This document shows, piece by piece, positions 9,442-18,085 of a stretch of 64,000 bases of DNA (its first letter is position 1; every line of letters starts with the position of its first letter). The stretch spans positions 45,483 through 109,482 of the forward strand of contig NZ_QMEM01000012.1 of the NCBI RefSeq assembly GCF_003390915.1, given 5' to 3'. Made by a program: the position numbers and the translations under genes. The DNA is from Lewinella sp. IMCC34183. GTDB lineage: Bacteria; Bacteroidota; Bacteroidia; Chitinophagales; Saprospiraceae. The notes under the pieces were generated by a model. That model was not told the origin of the DNA and ran no database searches. It saw nothing but the letters and a program-made list of their open reading frames with translations.

Positions 9442-9627
9442 AGAGGGGGGAATAGGCGTAAGAAAGAATCCTAAGGCGGAAGGCAATAACCGCTTCCTGC
9501 CGAAAGGCTACCGTTCCGTAAACAAGCCGTGTTGGGGGGCTGAAATACGGGAAAAGGTCGGGGGTAAGTATATGCGGGAGAGTAAATTAGGCGTTACCGA
9601 CTTACACATTCAGAATAGATACCAAAC

Positions 9628-9816
9628 ATGAATTACCTCACGCTAAAGAATGACCGCAAGCGCCGTCGCCAGGCCCGCGTAGTCACTTTCGTCGTCACCA
9701 CGCTGACCCTCGGCGCGATCGCTCACGGAATGGGCGCCACCCAGGAACTGATGGAGTTCTTCCAGCAGGTGGCTGGCGCCCATCCGGTAAGCGATCCGAT
9801 CGCTTCGGCTATTTAA
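9628..9816 (+). CDS. small membrane protein of unknown function
   Basis: A 62-residue frame starting with a strongly basic stretch (KNDRKRRRQAR) followed by one hydrophobic helix at about residues 18-36 and a short polar tail, a positive-inside single-pass topology. The 186-base upstream gap holds AT-rich patches but no clear promoter box. Its last eight bases overlap the convergent FKBP gene. No family is recognised. The positive-inside charge and good codon pattern argue for a real gene; expression is not shown. Confidence 0.55.
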   Translation: MNYLTLKNDRKRRRQARVVTFVVTTLTLGAIAHGMGATQELMEFFQQVAGAHPVSDPIASAI

Positions 9817-10465
9817 CCTTGAACAGTTCTACGTCGAAGATCAATGCGGCGTAGGGGGGAATGGCGGGCGGGGAACCCTGTTCGCCGTAGGCGAGGTCGT
9901 AAGGGATGAAGAAGCGGTATTTGCCGCCTTCCTTCATTAGCTGCACGCCCTCCGTCCAACCGCGGATGACGCGGTTCAGGGGAAACTCGATGGTCTGTCC
10001 GCGCTCTACGGAGCTATCGAAGACCTTTCCGTTTATCAGGGTACCATGGTAGTGCACCTCCACCGTTTCGGTGGCGCTGGGGCTGGCGCCCGTACCTTCC
10101 TTAAGCACTTCGTACTGTAGTCCGGAATCGGTCACCTTGACCTCCGGGCGCTTGGCGTTTTCCGCCAAAAAGGCTTCACCTTCCTGGCGGGCCTCCGCAC
10201 CTGCGGCCGCGGCTGCCTCCTGGAGGTACTGCTGAATGTACTGGTTGGCCTGCTCGGGACTGATATTGGCCGAGCCGTTGAGGCCTTCTTCGAATCCCTT
10301 GGCTAGGCTACTGGCGTCGATGCTGTCGAAGCCCTGGCTTTTTAGGTTCTGGCTCAGCACGATGCCGAGACTGTAACTGGTGGTATCCATATAGGATGCT
10401 TGGTTTTGCGCCGCGAGGGCGGCGGTAAAAAGTAGTAATACAAGCGCGGTGGCCCAGGGTTTCAT
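9809..10465 (-). CDS. FKBP-type peptidyl-prolyl cis-trans isomerase, secreted
   Basis: A 218-residue FkpA/Mip-like protein. It carries a signal peptide (residues 1-19, ending LAAQ), a helical FKBP_N dimerisation region (about 22-105, with YSLGIVLSQNLKSQG), and a C-terminal FKBP domain (about 118-218) with VEVHYHGTLINGKVFDSS, PLNRVIRGW and FFIPYDLAYGEQG. It catalyses proline isomerisation and acts as a periplasmic or outer-membrane folding helper. Its ATG overlaps the msrA stop by four bases (ATGA), so it is co-transcribed downstream of msrA. Confidence 0.93.
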   Translation of the reverse strand: MKPWATALVLLLFTAALAAQNQASYMDTTSYSLGIVLSQNLKSQGFDSIDASSLAKGFEEGLNGSANISPEQANQYIQQYLQEAAAAAGAEARQEGEAFLAENAKRPEVKVTDSGLQYEVLKEGTGASPSATETVEVHYHGTLINGKVFDSSVERGQTIEFPLNRVIRGWTEGVQLMKEGGKYRFFIPYDLAYGEQGSPPAIPPYAALIFDVELFKVK

Positions 10466-11055
10466 GCACGGGACTTTAATCGGTGGGCGTACTTCTTGCG
10501 GATCTTGCCCACTTTCGGGGAGATCACGAAGGTGCAGTAGCTGTTGCGGTCGCCCACTTTATTGTAGTAGTTCTGGTGGTAATCTTCGGCGGGGTAGAAG
10601 GTGTTGAAGGGAATCAGTTCGGTGACGGCCGGCTTATCGTAGAGCTGGGGAACGAGGTCGCGCATGGCCGATTCGGCGGCCTGCTTTTGCTCGGGGCTCG
10701 TGTAAAAAATGGCGCTGCGGTACTGGGGGCCGACGTCGTTGCCCTGCCGGTTCGGAGTGGTAGGGTCGTGGGCGGCGAAGAAGATCTCGAGAATTTCATC
10801 GCGGGTGATGATCTCGGGGGAGAACTCGACGAGGATCACTTCGACGTGCTCGGTGCGCTTGGTGCAGACGGCTTCGTAGTTGGCCGTTTCCTGGCTGCCG
10901 CCGGCGTAGCCGCTGATGACGCGCTCGACGCCTTCGATGTCGAGAAAAACGGCTTCGACGCACCAGAAGCAGCCGCCGCCGAGAATTATCGTTTCTTTGC
11001 GGGGCGTGTTTTCTACGTGATTGAGGACTTCGCCAAATTGGGGGGAGGTAGACAT
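10462..11055 (-). CDS. msrA: peptide-methionine (S)-S-oxide reductase
   Basis: A 197-residue MsrA. The catalytic motif GGGCFWC places the reactive Cys at residue 29, followed by GVxxVxSGYAGG and YHQNYY near the C-terminus, both conserved in the family. It reduces the S-epimer of oxidised methionine, free or in proteins. No signal peptide is seen, so it should be cytoplasmic. First gene of a two-gene unit with the secreted FKBP isomerase, a plausible pairing of oxidative-damage and folding functions. Confidence 0.96.
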   Translation of the reverse strand: MSTSPQFGEVLNHVENTPRKETIILGGGCFWCVEAVFLDIEGVERVISGYAGGSQETANYEAVCTKRTEHVEVILVEFSPEIITRDEILEIFFAAHDPTTPNRQGNDVGPQYRSAIFYTSPEQKQAAESAMRDLVPQLYDKPAVTELIPFNTFYPAEDYHQNYYNKVGDRNSYCTFVISPKVGKIRKKYAHRLKSRA

Positions 11056-11130
11056 ATTGTGGGATTACGTTGTTAGGGGAGGAGCGGTGGAAAATTCGCA
11101 CCTGATGTGCTACACCAGCCGCCTCTCTTT

Positions 11131-11146
11131 CGTTAAGGAATTAACG
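11131..11146. promoter_or_regulatory. inverted repeat just before the HEAT transporter start
   Basis: CGTTAA-GGAA-TTAACG is a perfect 6-bp inverted repeat with a four-base centre, ending seven bases before the ATG at 11154. It could be an operator or a weak hairpin masking the start region. Confidence 0.35.
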
Positions 11147-11153
11147 TGTCCGT

Positions 11154-14012
11154 ATGCAGCAAGTTCTGAGCAAACTCTTTCGTGCCCGTCCGGGGGAATG
11201 GGGAGCCGTGCTCATGCTGCAGCTGCTGGTCTTTCTCATTATCTGCACGCTGCTGATCGTGAAGCCCACCGCCAGCGCCCTGTTTCTCTCGGAGTACGGT
11301 GCCATCGGGCTGCCCTACATTTTTCTCGCCACGGCCGTGCTGGCCGCGATCGTCAGTACGGGGTACTCCGCGGCCCTGCGGTACTACAGTCTACTGCGCG
11401 TGAGCGTGGTATCGCTGCTCGTTTGCCTCACCATCCTGCTGGGGTGCGCCGGATTCATGCGCCTGCCGCCCGCCCAGCCTACGGTAGCGGTGATCCTGTA
11501 CCTCTGGACGGCCATTTTCGGGGTACTGGCCGCTTCACAGTTCTGGATGATGGCAAGCTTCGTGTTTGACGTACGGCAGGCCAAACGGCTCTTCGGACTC
11601 GTGGGAGCGGGTGCCATCGCCGGTGGTATTGCCGGGGGGTACATCACCAGCCTCCTGGCCCAGGAGATCGGAGCGCGCAACCTGATCCTCGTAGCCGCCG
11701 GGCTGCTGGTTCCCTGTTTATTGCTTACCACCGTCATCTGGCGGCGCTACGTAGCCAACAAGCAGAGCGTGATCTCGCGCAAGCGCAAGTCCAATACGCC
11801 ATACGAGGCACCCCATCGCCTCATCCTGGCCAGTCGCCATTTGTTGCTGCTCTGCGGTATCGTAGCGCTAAGCGTGACGGTGGCTAAATTGGTGGATTAC
11901 CAGTTCAGCGTGCTGGCCGCCGAACGCTACGGCGATCAGGACCGTCTGGCCGGCTTCTTCGGCTTCTGGTACTCGACCTTCAACATCGTGGCTCTGGCAA
12001 TCCAGTTGTTGCTGACCCACCGGGTGGTACAGGGCATGGGCGTCAGCGGGGCGCTGCTGTTCCTGCCCGTCGGGCTTGGCGTGGGTGCCATCGTCATGCT
12101 CTTCATGCCGGGCCTCAACGCGGCTATCTTCAGCCGATCGGTCGACGGAAGCCTGAAGCAGAGCCTTAGCCGCGCCAGCATCGAGATGCTGTTCCTGCCC
12201 CTAGACGAGGAGACGAAGAAAAAGGTGAAGACCTACATCGACGTTTTCGTGGACAGCCTCGCCGGTGGCGTCGGGGGCCTGCTGCTCATCGGCGTGACGC
12301 AGGTGCTGCACATCTCCGCCCCGGCGATCAGCTACGTCGTGCTGGTACTGGTCGGGATCTGGATGGTGAGCGTCATCCTGATCCGCGAAGAATACATCGA
12401 GGCCTTCCGGGCCCAGCTGTCGCACCTCAAGCCGAAGGAGCACCGCAACCGCCTGAAGAGCCACCACCGTAAGGTGATGGCCGGCTTCCTGCAGGTACTG
12501 GAGGAGGGGCAGATGAGTACCCACGAGAAGCAACTTCTTTTCGTACTGGAGCGGGCCGACGACCTGAGTGCCTCCTCCTTCCGCGAGCCCATCCGCCGGC
12601 TGCTGGCGCACCCCTCGCCCAGTGTGCGGTCCCGGGCCCTCCGGAGTCTTTACCTCCAGCCGGGAACGGAATTGCTGGAGGAGGTGATGCCGCTGCTCCG
12701 CGACCCCGAGTCGCAGGTGCGCAGTGCGGCCTTCGACTACCTGTTCTCGCGTACCCACGCGGTCGGCCGGGAGGTGCTCGAGCCGTTGCTGGACGATCCC
12801 GATCCCGAGGTCGCCGGTGCCGCCCTGGTGAGTCTGGCCACCGAAACCGCCGGTAATACCTTCAGCCAGAAACAGTGGCGGGTGGGGCAGCGGCTCCGCC
12901 GCCGGATACGGGAACTGCGCAGCGTCCCCAACGCCGAGCGCCGGCAGTGGTACCTCTACTTGCTTCGGGCGGCGGGACGCTCGCAGACGGCAACCGGCCG
13001 CGCATTCATCCAGCGGTGCCTGGTTTCCGAGAACGAGGAGATCCTGAAGTACGCGGTGCTGGCGGCCGGTGAAAGCCAGCACGAAGACCTTATCGTACCC
13101 CTGGTGCACCTGGTCGTACACCCCAACATGCGGGCGTTAGCCATCAACGCCCTGGCGCAGTACCAGGGGGGACTCCTGGCCGTTGTGCCCGGCCTGATCG
13201 CCAAGGGAGAGCTCTCCATCGCGGAAATCCGGCGGCTGCCGTCCGTACTGGAGAAGGTAGACCGGCAGCAATCGGTCGACCTGCTCTTCAGCCTCATCGA
13301 GCGCACGGCCCCCCACGATCTGCCCCTTCGCATGGAGGTCCTGCGTGCCCTGAACGCCGTCCGCCGCGACTACCCCAAGCGCAACATGCCCAGCAAACTG
13401 GTCTACCGCCTGATCGTAGCCGAAGCCCGCGCGTACGAAGCCCTTCAGGACCGGCTCAACGTGCAGAACCTCTTGTTGCTCTTTACCGACGGAGAGGACG
13501 AGCTGGCCTACCGCGAAGCGTACACCAGCTTGCTCAAACAGCGCATGCGGGGTACGTTCAACCGGCTGTTTCGTCTGCTGGGCCTGCGGTACCCGCCCGC
13601 CGACATCATCCCCGTGCACCTGGCGCTCAACGGGGAAACGGTCAGCGTGCAGATCAGCGGCATCGAGTTCCTCGATAACCTGCTTGAGCTCTCCCTAAAG
13701 CGCCTTATTGTGCCCCTGCTCGACCGCCGCCAACGGCAGATCCAGAGTACCGGCAGCGAGTACCTCGCCGTAGACGTCGATCTGGACGACCTGCGCCACC
13801 AGGAGTTTAAATCCCTCCGTCGCGTTCTCCGCGGGCGTGACGACCGGATGAAGATTGCCGCGCTGCGGCTCATCAGCTGTTTGCAGGACGCCCGCTACGT
13901 ACCGGTACTCGATTACTATGCGTCCTCTACCGACATTGCACCCGCCGTGCGGGCCGTGGCCCAGGAGGCCCTGGAAGAGTTGCGACTGGGACTTAGCGAG
14001 GTTGCGGTGTGA
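11154..14012 (+). CDS. nucleotide-transporter-like membrane protein with HEAT repeats
   Basis: A 952-residue two-part protein. Residues 1-420 are strongly hydrophobic with about 11-12 predicted membrane segments and resemble the ATP:ADP antiporter (NTT/Npt) branch of the major facilitator superfamily (LLIVKPTASALFLSEYGA; the SFVFDVRQAKRLFGLVGAG loop). Residues 430-950 are soluble, Leu/Arg-rich alpha-helical repeats of HEAT type (for example PSPSVRSRALRSLY, DPEVAGAALVSL). The substrate cannot be read from sequence. Free-living bacteria rarely need ATP import, so transport of another metabolite or a scaffold role is possible. It precedes argS by 21 bases but argS has its own promoter box. Confidence 0.8.
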   Translation: MQQVLSKLFRARPGEWGAVLMLQLLVFLIICTLLIVKPTASALFLSEYGAIGLPYIFLATAVLAAIVSTGYSAALRYYSLLRVSVVSLLVCLTILLGCAGFMRLPPAQPTVAVILYLWTAIFGVLAASQFWMMASFVFDVRQAKRLFGLVGAGAIAGGIAGGYITSLLAQEIGARNLILVAAGLLVPCLLLTTVIWRRYVANKQSVISRKRKSNTPYEAPHRLILASRHLLLLCGIVALSVTVAKLVDYQFSVLAAERYGDQDRLAGFFGFWYSTFNIVALAIQLLLTHRVVQGMGVSGALLFLPVGLGVGAIVMLFMPGLNAAIFSRSVDGSLKQSLSRASIEMLFLPLDEETKKKVKTYIDVFVDSLAGGVGGLLLIGVTQVLHISAPAISYVVLVLVGIWMVSVILIREEYIEAFRAQLSHLKPKEHRNRLKSHHRKVMAGFLQVLEEGQMSTHEKQLLFVLERADDLSASSFREPIRRLLAHPSPSVRSRALRSLYLQPGTELLEEVMPLLRDPESQVRSAAFDYLFSRTHAVGREVLEPLLDDPDPEVAGAALVSLATETAGNTFSQKQWRVGQRLRRRIRELRSVPNAERRQWYLYLLRAAGRSQTATGRAFIQRCLVSENEEILKYAVLAAGESQHEDLIVPLVHLVVHPNMRALAINALAQYQGGLLAVVPGLIAKGELSIAEIRRLPSVLEKVDRQQSVDLLFSLIERTAPHDLPLRMEVLRALNAVRRDYPKRNMPSKLVYRLIVAEARAYEALQDRLNVQNLLLLFTDGEDELAYREAYTSLLKQRMRGTFNRLFRLLGLRYPPADIIPVHLALNGETVSVQISGIEFLDNLLELSLKRLIVPLLDRRQRQIQSTGSEYLAVDVDLDDLRHQEFKSLRRVLRGRDDRMKIAALRLISCLQDARYVPVLDYYASSTDIAPAVRAVAQEALEELRLGLSEVAV

Positions 14013-14017
14013 TCCGC

Positions 14018-14025
14018 TATCTTTG
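14018..14025 (+). promoter_or_regulatory. argS -7 promoter box
   Basis: TATCTTTG matches the Bacteroidota -7 consensus TAnnTTTG exactly and ends eight bases before the argS ATG, implying a very short leader. No convincing TTTG -33 box is present. Confidence 0.6.
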
Positions 14026-14033
14026 CGCGCCAT

Positions 14034-15881
14034 ATGACCGCACTACCCGAACTGATCGAAACCGGCGTCCGCAGCGGGCTACAGGCACTTTACGGTGCCG
14101 ATGCCTCCGGACAGGAAATTACCCTGCAATCCACGCGTAAGGAGTTTGCCGGAGAGTACACCGTTGTAACCTTTCCGCTGACCCGTCTGGCCCGCAAAAA
14201 GCCCGAGGAGATCGGCAACGAGCTGGGCGACTACCTCAAGCGGGAGGTCGCGGAGATCAAGGACTATAACGTGATCAAGGGGTTCCTTAACCTCGAGATC
14301 AACGACGCGTACTACGTCGACTTCCTGATAGGCACGGCCGGTCAGGAGGACTACGGCCAGGCGCCGGCAAACGGCGAGAAGGTAGTGGTCGAATTCGCCA
14401 GCCCCAACACCAACAAGCCGCTCCACCTGGGCCACGTCCGTAATATTCTGCTGGGCTGGTCCACCAGCCAGCTGCTCCGGGCCGCCGGCTACGACGTCCG
14501 GACGGTAGAGATCGTCAACGACCGCGGAATCGCCATCTGTAAGTCGATGCTCGCCTGGGAACGGTTCGGCGAAGGGGCCACGCCCGCTTCGGCCGGCGTG
14601 AAGGCCGATCACTTCGTGGGTAACTATTACGTCCTGTTCGAAACCAAGTTTCAGGAAGAGTACCGGGAGTGGCAGGCCACGGCAGAAGCCCGGAAGATCC
14701 TCGAAGCGGAAAACGGTAAAGACCTGGAGGAAAAGGCCTTTTGGAAGACCTACAAGAACAAGTACTTCAACCAGTTCAGCTCCCTCGGCACCGCCGCCAA
14801 GGAGATGCTTCTGCGCTGGGAGGAGGGTGACCCCGATACCGTAGGCCTCTGGAACCGAATGAATGGCTGGGTATACGAAGGCTTCGAGGAAACCTACACG
14901 CGGCTGGGGGTAACCTTCGACAAACACTACTACGAGTCACAGACCTACCTGCTGGGCAAGGATATGGTGGACACGGCCCTGGACAAGGGCGTTTTCTACC
15001 GTAAGGAAGACGGGTCGGTGTTCGTCGACCTGACCGACGCCAAACTCGACCAGAAAGCCATTCTGCGGGCCGATGGTACCAGCCTCTACATTACGCAGGA
15101 CCTCGGTACAGCCCGCCTGCGCTACGACGACTTCGGGGCCACCCGCATGGTCTATACCGTCGGTGATGAGCAAAATTACCACTTTCAGGTGCTGTTCGAG
15201 ATCCTGAAGCGTATGGGAGAACCTTACGCCGACGGCCTGTTTCACCTCAGCTACGGCATGGTCGACCTGCCCACCGGAAAGATGAAGAGCCGCGAGGGTA
15301 CCGTGGTCGACGCCGACGACCTTATGGACGAGGTCATACAGGAAGCGTACCAAAGCAGCCTCGAGCGGGAATCGACCAGCGAGCTGAGCGAGGAGGAGCG
15401 CCGCGAGATCATCCGCAAGATCGGCATGGCCGCCCTGAAGTTTCAGATCATCAAGGTCGGTCCCCAAAAGCGCATGACCTTCGACCCGAAGGAGTCGGTG
15501 GACCTGCAGGGGCAAACGGGGCCCTACGTCCAGAACGCCTTCGTCCGCACCCGCGCCGTCTGGCGCAAGGCCGGCGATGCCGATTTGTCGGCCGCCGCCG
15601 AATACGACTCGCTCGAGCCGGCCGAACGCGAACTGATCAGTCAGCTCTACGCCTACCCGTCGCTGCTGCGCGACGCCGCCGCCGGCTACGATCCGTCGTT
15701 GGTGGCGATGTTCTGCTACGAGCTAGCCAAGAACCTGCACAAGTTCTGGCACGACGTCAGCATCCTCAACGCCGAGACCCCCGCCGCGAAAGCGTTCCGG
15801 CTAAGCCTGTGTCGGGCCGTCGGAAACGTACTCGAGTCGGGGATGAATATCCTGGGTATCGAGATGCCGGAGAGGATGTAA
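14034..15881 (+). CDS. argS: arginyl-tRNA synthetase
   Basis: A 615-residue class I synthetase that charges tRNA-Arg. An N-terminal Add-1 tRNA-binding domain (about 1-110) precedes the catalytic core with the ATP-binding HIGH variant HLGH in SPNTNKPLHLGHVRN and the KMSKS counterpart GKMKSREGT. A DALR anticodon-binding domain closes the protein (about 500-615). It is longer than E. coli ArgS (577) because of an insertion around residues 190-260. The preceding TATCTTTG box suggests its own near-leaderless transcript. It converges on the Fpg-like gene across an AT-rich hairpin. Confidence 0.97.
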   Translation: MTALPELIETGVRSGLQALYGADASGQEITLQSTRKEFAGEYTVVTFPLTRLARKKPEEIGNELGDYLKREVAEIKDYNVIKGFLNLEINDAYYVDFLIGTAGQEDYGQAPANGEKVVVEFASPNTNKPLHLGHVRNILLGWSTSQLLRAAGYDVRTVEIVNDRGIAICKSMLAWERFGEGATPASAGVKADHFVGNYYVLFETKFQEEYREWQATAEARKILEAENGKDLEEKAFWKTYKNKYFNQFSSLGTAAKEMLLRWEEGDPDTVGLWNRMNGWVYEGFEETYTRLGVTFDKHYYESQTYLLGKDMVDTALDKGVFYRKEDGSVFVDLTDAKLDQKAILRADGTSLYITQDLGTARLRYDDFGATRMVYTVGDEQNYHFQVLFEILKRMGEPYADGLFHLSYGMVDLPTGKMKSREGTVVDADDLMDEVIQEAYQSSLERESTSELSEEERREIIRKIGMAALKFQIIKVGPQKRMTFDPKESVDLQGQTGPYVQNAFVRTRAVWRKAGDADLSAAAEYDSLEPAERELISQLYAYPSLLRDAAAGYDPSLVAMFCYELAKNLHKFWHDVSILNAETPAAKAFRLSLCRAVGNVLESGMNILGIEMPERM

Positions 15882-15915
15882 AAATTTAAAATCTTAAATT
15901 TCATATTTAAAATTC
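15882..15915. terminator. AT-rich hairpin between convergent genes
   Basis: AAATTTAA-AATC-TTAAATTT (15882-15901) is a perfect 8-bp inverted repeat, followed by another TTTAAA-rich stretch that reaches the stop codon of the opposite gene. Within GC-rich surroundings this A/T block is conspicuous and probably ends transcription of argS and of the glycosylase gene. Confidence 0.5.
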
Positions 15916-16699
15916 AGGACTGCCATCCCTCTACGTAATAGGTAGTGCGCCCCGCCACCTTGGTGATCTTCACCTCACCGACGCCGTTTGGCCCCGCCTT
16001 GCCTTCTTCGCGCCACACGTGCCAGAACCAGTCCTCCGGGTAGTCCTTGTAGTACGGCGCGTTCTCGGTACCGTATGTCATCACGGCGATGGTTTCCGCG
16101 TGTATGTCGCTGAGTTGTTCCTCCGACAGGTCGCAGGCCCGGGCGGCGGGGTGGATGCGGGTGCGGTAGCAGATCTCGTCGGCGTACAGGTTGCCGACGC
16201 CGGCGAGGATCGACTGATTGAGGAGGAGACCTTTGATGGTGGCCTTCCGGCCGGTCACGGCGTCGAGCCAGTCTTCGAGGGAAATGTCAAGGGCATCGGG
16301 GCCGAGCTTGATCTCTTTGATGTAGGCGTCGCGGTCCTGCAGGTAGAGGATGCGGGCAAACTTCCGCGGGTCGTCAAACCCCAGGATGTTCCCGTCGGTA
16401 AAGTGAAGCGCAAACCGCTCGAATTTGCCCCGGTCCTCGGGTTCCTGGTAGAGATTTAGGTCGCCGGTCATGCCGAAGTGTAGCAGCAGGGCGTGGCCGT
16501 TGTCAAGGTTGGCAAAGAGGTACTTGCCCCGCCGGAGGCTGTCGACGATGGTGCGCCCGGTGAGGGCGTCGGCGAAGGCCGGACCCGGCATATTCCGGAT
16601 GATGTAGTCGTCGTGCACGGTCACCCGACCGATCGTTTGGCCGGTTGCGGCGGCATCGAAGTAGAGCTTGAAGTTGTGTACCTCGGGTAATTCCGGCAT
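15914..16699 (-). CDS. Fpg/Nei-family DNA glycosylase, zincless
   Basis: A 261-residue base-excision glycosylase starting PELPEV, with the catalytic Pro2 and Glu3 exposed after Met removal. Lys59 (RGKYLF) and the helix-two-turn-helix (LLNQSILAGVGNLYADEICYRTRIHP) fit the family, which removes oxidised purines or pyrimidines and nicks the abasic site. The C-terminal CxxC-x16-CxxC zinc finger of MutM/Nei is missing; the last 35 residues contain no cysteine and end ITKVAGRTTYYVEGWQS, as in the zincless-finger branch. Substrate preference therefore cannot be set as MutM or Nei. Confidence 0.88.
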   Translation of the reverse strand: MPELPEVHNFKLYFDAAATGQTIGRVTVHDDYIIRNMPGPAFADALTGRTIVDSLRRGKYLFANLDNGHALLLHFGMTGDLNLYQEPEDRGKFERFALHFTDGNILGFDDPRKFARILYLQDRDAYIKEIKLGPDALDISLEDWLDAVTGRKATIKGLLLNQSILAGVGNLYADEICYRTRIHPAARACDLSEEQLSDIHAETIAVMTYGTENAPYYKDYPEDWFWHVWREEGKAGPNGVGEVKITKVAGRTTYYVEGWQS

Positions 16700-16761
16700 T
16701 GGGCGAAAGCTTTGCCTGCCTAACGGCGCAGACCCGGGCGGGTTGTGTAGCCGCGGGGTTG

Positions 16762-17655
16762 TTACAGCAATCCGTAGGCCCTTTCCTCGATCAGGGTGTA
16801 CCCCTCATCGGCGCCTCCGAACTTGGCGAAGTATTCCCGGACGCCGGGCAGTTCGGACCCCTCGAAATCAAAGGTGGCACCGGCAGCGCCGGCCCCTTCG
16901 CGCATGGCCAGGGCGAGCAGGCGGCTCATGCCCCGGCGCTTTCGCCCCGGGTCGGTCGTCACGGCGGCGAGGTTGATGGTGCGCCCGGCCATCCGGGGCA
17001 GGAAGGCCGCCGCGAGCACCTCACCCTCCTCGCGTAGCTGGTAGCAGCCGCCGTAACCGCGGGCTAGGCACGCCTCGGCCAGTTGGAGCAGGATGCTTAG
17101 GTCGTGCTCCGTCAGCGGCGTCCGCTCCAGCAGGTAGCGGCGGTTCAGTTCGACAAAGGCGGCGGGTTCCAGGGGTTCCAGCAGGTCCCGACTGCACTTG
17201 CGGAGGTAAGCCTGGAGTTTGCGGGGGAAGCGCCGGGAAACTTCGGCGTAACCGGGCGTGAGGTCCAGCACGTAGTTCGTACGGCGGCGATGCATAAAGC
17301 GGTCGGGGATCACTCCGGCGTCCAGGTCCGGGCGCAACGGCAGGGAGAGTTGCAGGCTGCGGGGCAGTTGGAGCAACAATTGCGCGACCTCATCCCTCCT
17401 ACAGGTGCCATAGGGACCCAGCTGCTGGGTGTAGGGCGGGCGCACGAGTACCGGGACGAGTCCGCCGAGCCGTCGCATGCGGGGGAGGGGAAGCACGCAG
17501 GTATATTCGCCGCAGACCAGACCGTCCCAGTGGCCTGCGGTGACGATGTCCAGCCACCAGCTGAGACCGTAGGGTAGGGGGCGGGCATCCGCCAGCACGG
17601 CTGCGTCCCAGCGCGCGACGTCGATCGCGGAACGGCGGAGCCTGCGTACCTGCAC
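16762..17655 (-). CDS. GNAT/FemAB-like acyltransferase
   Basis: A 297-residue protein from a GTG start. The layout suggests two tandem GNAT-like halves as in FemAB/BioF2-like proteins: an N-terminal half with YGLSWWLDIV and PPYTQQLGPYG, and a C-terminal half with GRTINLAAVTTDPGRKRRGMSRLL, an acetyl-CoA-type pyrophosphate loop. Members transfer amino-acyl or acyl groups to peptidoglycan precursors or small molecules; the substrate here is unknown. It follows the UPF0158 gene by four bases and is probably co-transcribed with it. Confidence 0.65.
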   Translation of the reverse strand: MQVRRLRRSAIDVARWDAAVLADARPLPYGLSWWLDIVTAGHWDGLVCGEYTCVLPLPRMRRLGGLVPVLVRPPYTQQLGPYGTCRRDEVAQLLLQLPRSLQLSLPLRPDLDAGVIPDRFMHRRRTNYVLDLTPGYAEVSRRFPRKLQAYLRKCSRDLLEPLEPAAFVELNRRYLLERTPLTEHDLSILLQLAEACLARGYGGCYQLREEGEVLAAAFLPRMAGRTINLAAVTTDPGRKRRGMSRLLALAMREGAGAAGATFDFEGSELPGVREYFAKFGGADEGYTLIEERAYGLL

Positions 17656-17659
17656 GGGG

Positions 17660-18085
17660 CTAGTCTTGGTCCTCGGCCATGCGCTGGCGGACGTAGTCGG
17701 AATATTTTTCCTGGCGGAACTGCCGCCACCGCTCGTAGTTCTTGGGGAAGCGGCGGAGTTCGGTCTTGAAGTTTTGGAAGGGGTTGGGCCGCTTAAGGGC
17801 GTAGGTGAGTGCCTGCCAGAGTTCCTGGTTGCGTACGCGGTCGGTGAAGGCGGCCATGATCTTGATGGCGTCGGGCGCTGGCAGGCGCTCGATGTGGACG
17901 TAAGCGTCGGGATCGGTGCTCACGTCCTGCATGATGGCCTCAAAGACCTCGGGGTCGGCCCGTACGTTGCGTTCGGGGTCGTCGGCAATCAGCATCCGGC
18001 CGTGGGCGCGGTGTACGTACACTTCCATACCACGGCGAATTGCGGTGGCGGCTTCGTTGATATCGTGGTCGTTGAGCTGGATCAT
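17660..18085 (-). CDS. UPF0158 family protein
   Basis: A 141-residue cytoplasmic protein matching UPF0158: an N-terminal segment with the VYVHRAHGRM strand, a central I-E-R-L-P-A-P-D-A-I-K-I-M helix, FTDRVRNQELWQAL and a C-terminal FKTELRRFPKNYERWRQFR. No biochemical role is established for the family. Its ATG overlaps the stop of the SMP-30-like lipoprotein gene by four bases, making a three-gene unit that ends with the acyltransferase. Confidence 0.85.
   Translation of the reverse strand: MIQLNDHDINEAATAIRRGMEVYVHRAHGRMLIADDPERNVRADPEVFEAIMQDVSTDPDAYVHIERLPAPDAIKIMAAFTDRVRNQELWQALTYALKRPNPFQNFKTELRRFPKNYERWRQFRQEKYSDYVRQRMAEDQD

Noticed and set aside
12201..13121. A 306-residue minus-strand frame inside the HEAT-repeat gene
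   Set aside because: Low-complexity His/Gln/Arg composition and complete overlap with a well-supported plus-strand gene.
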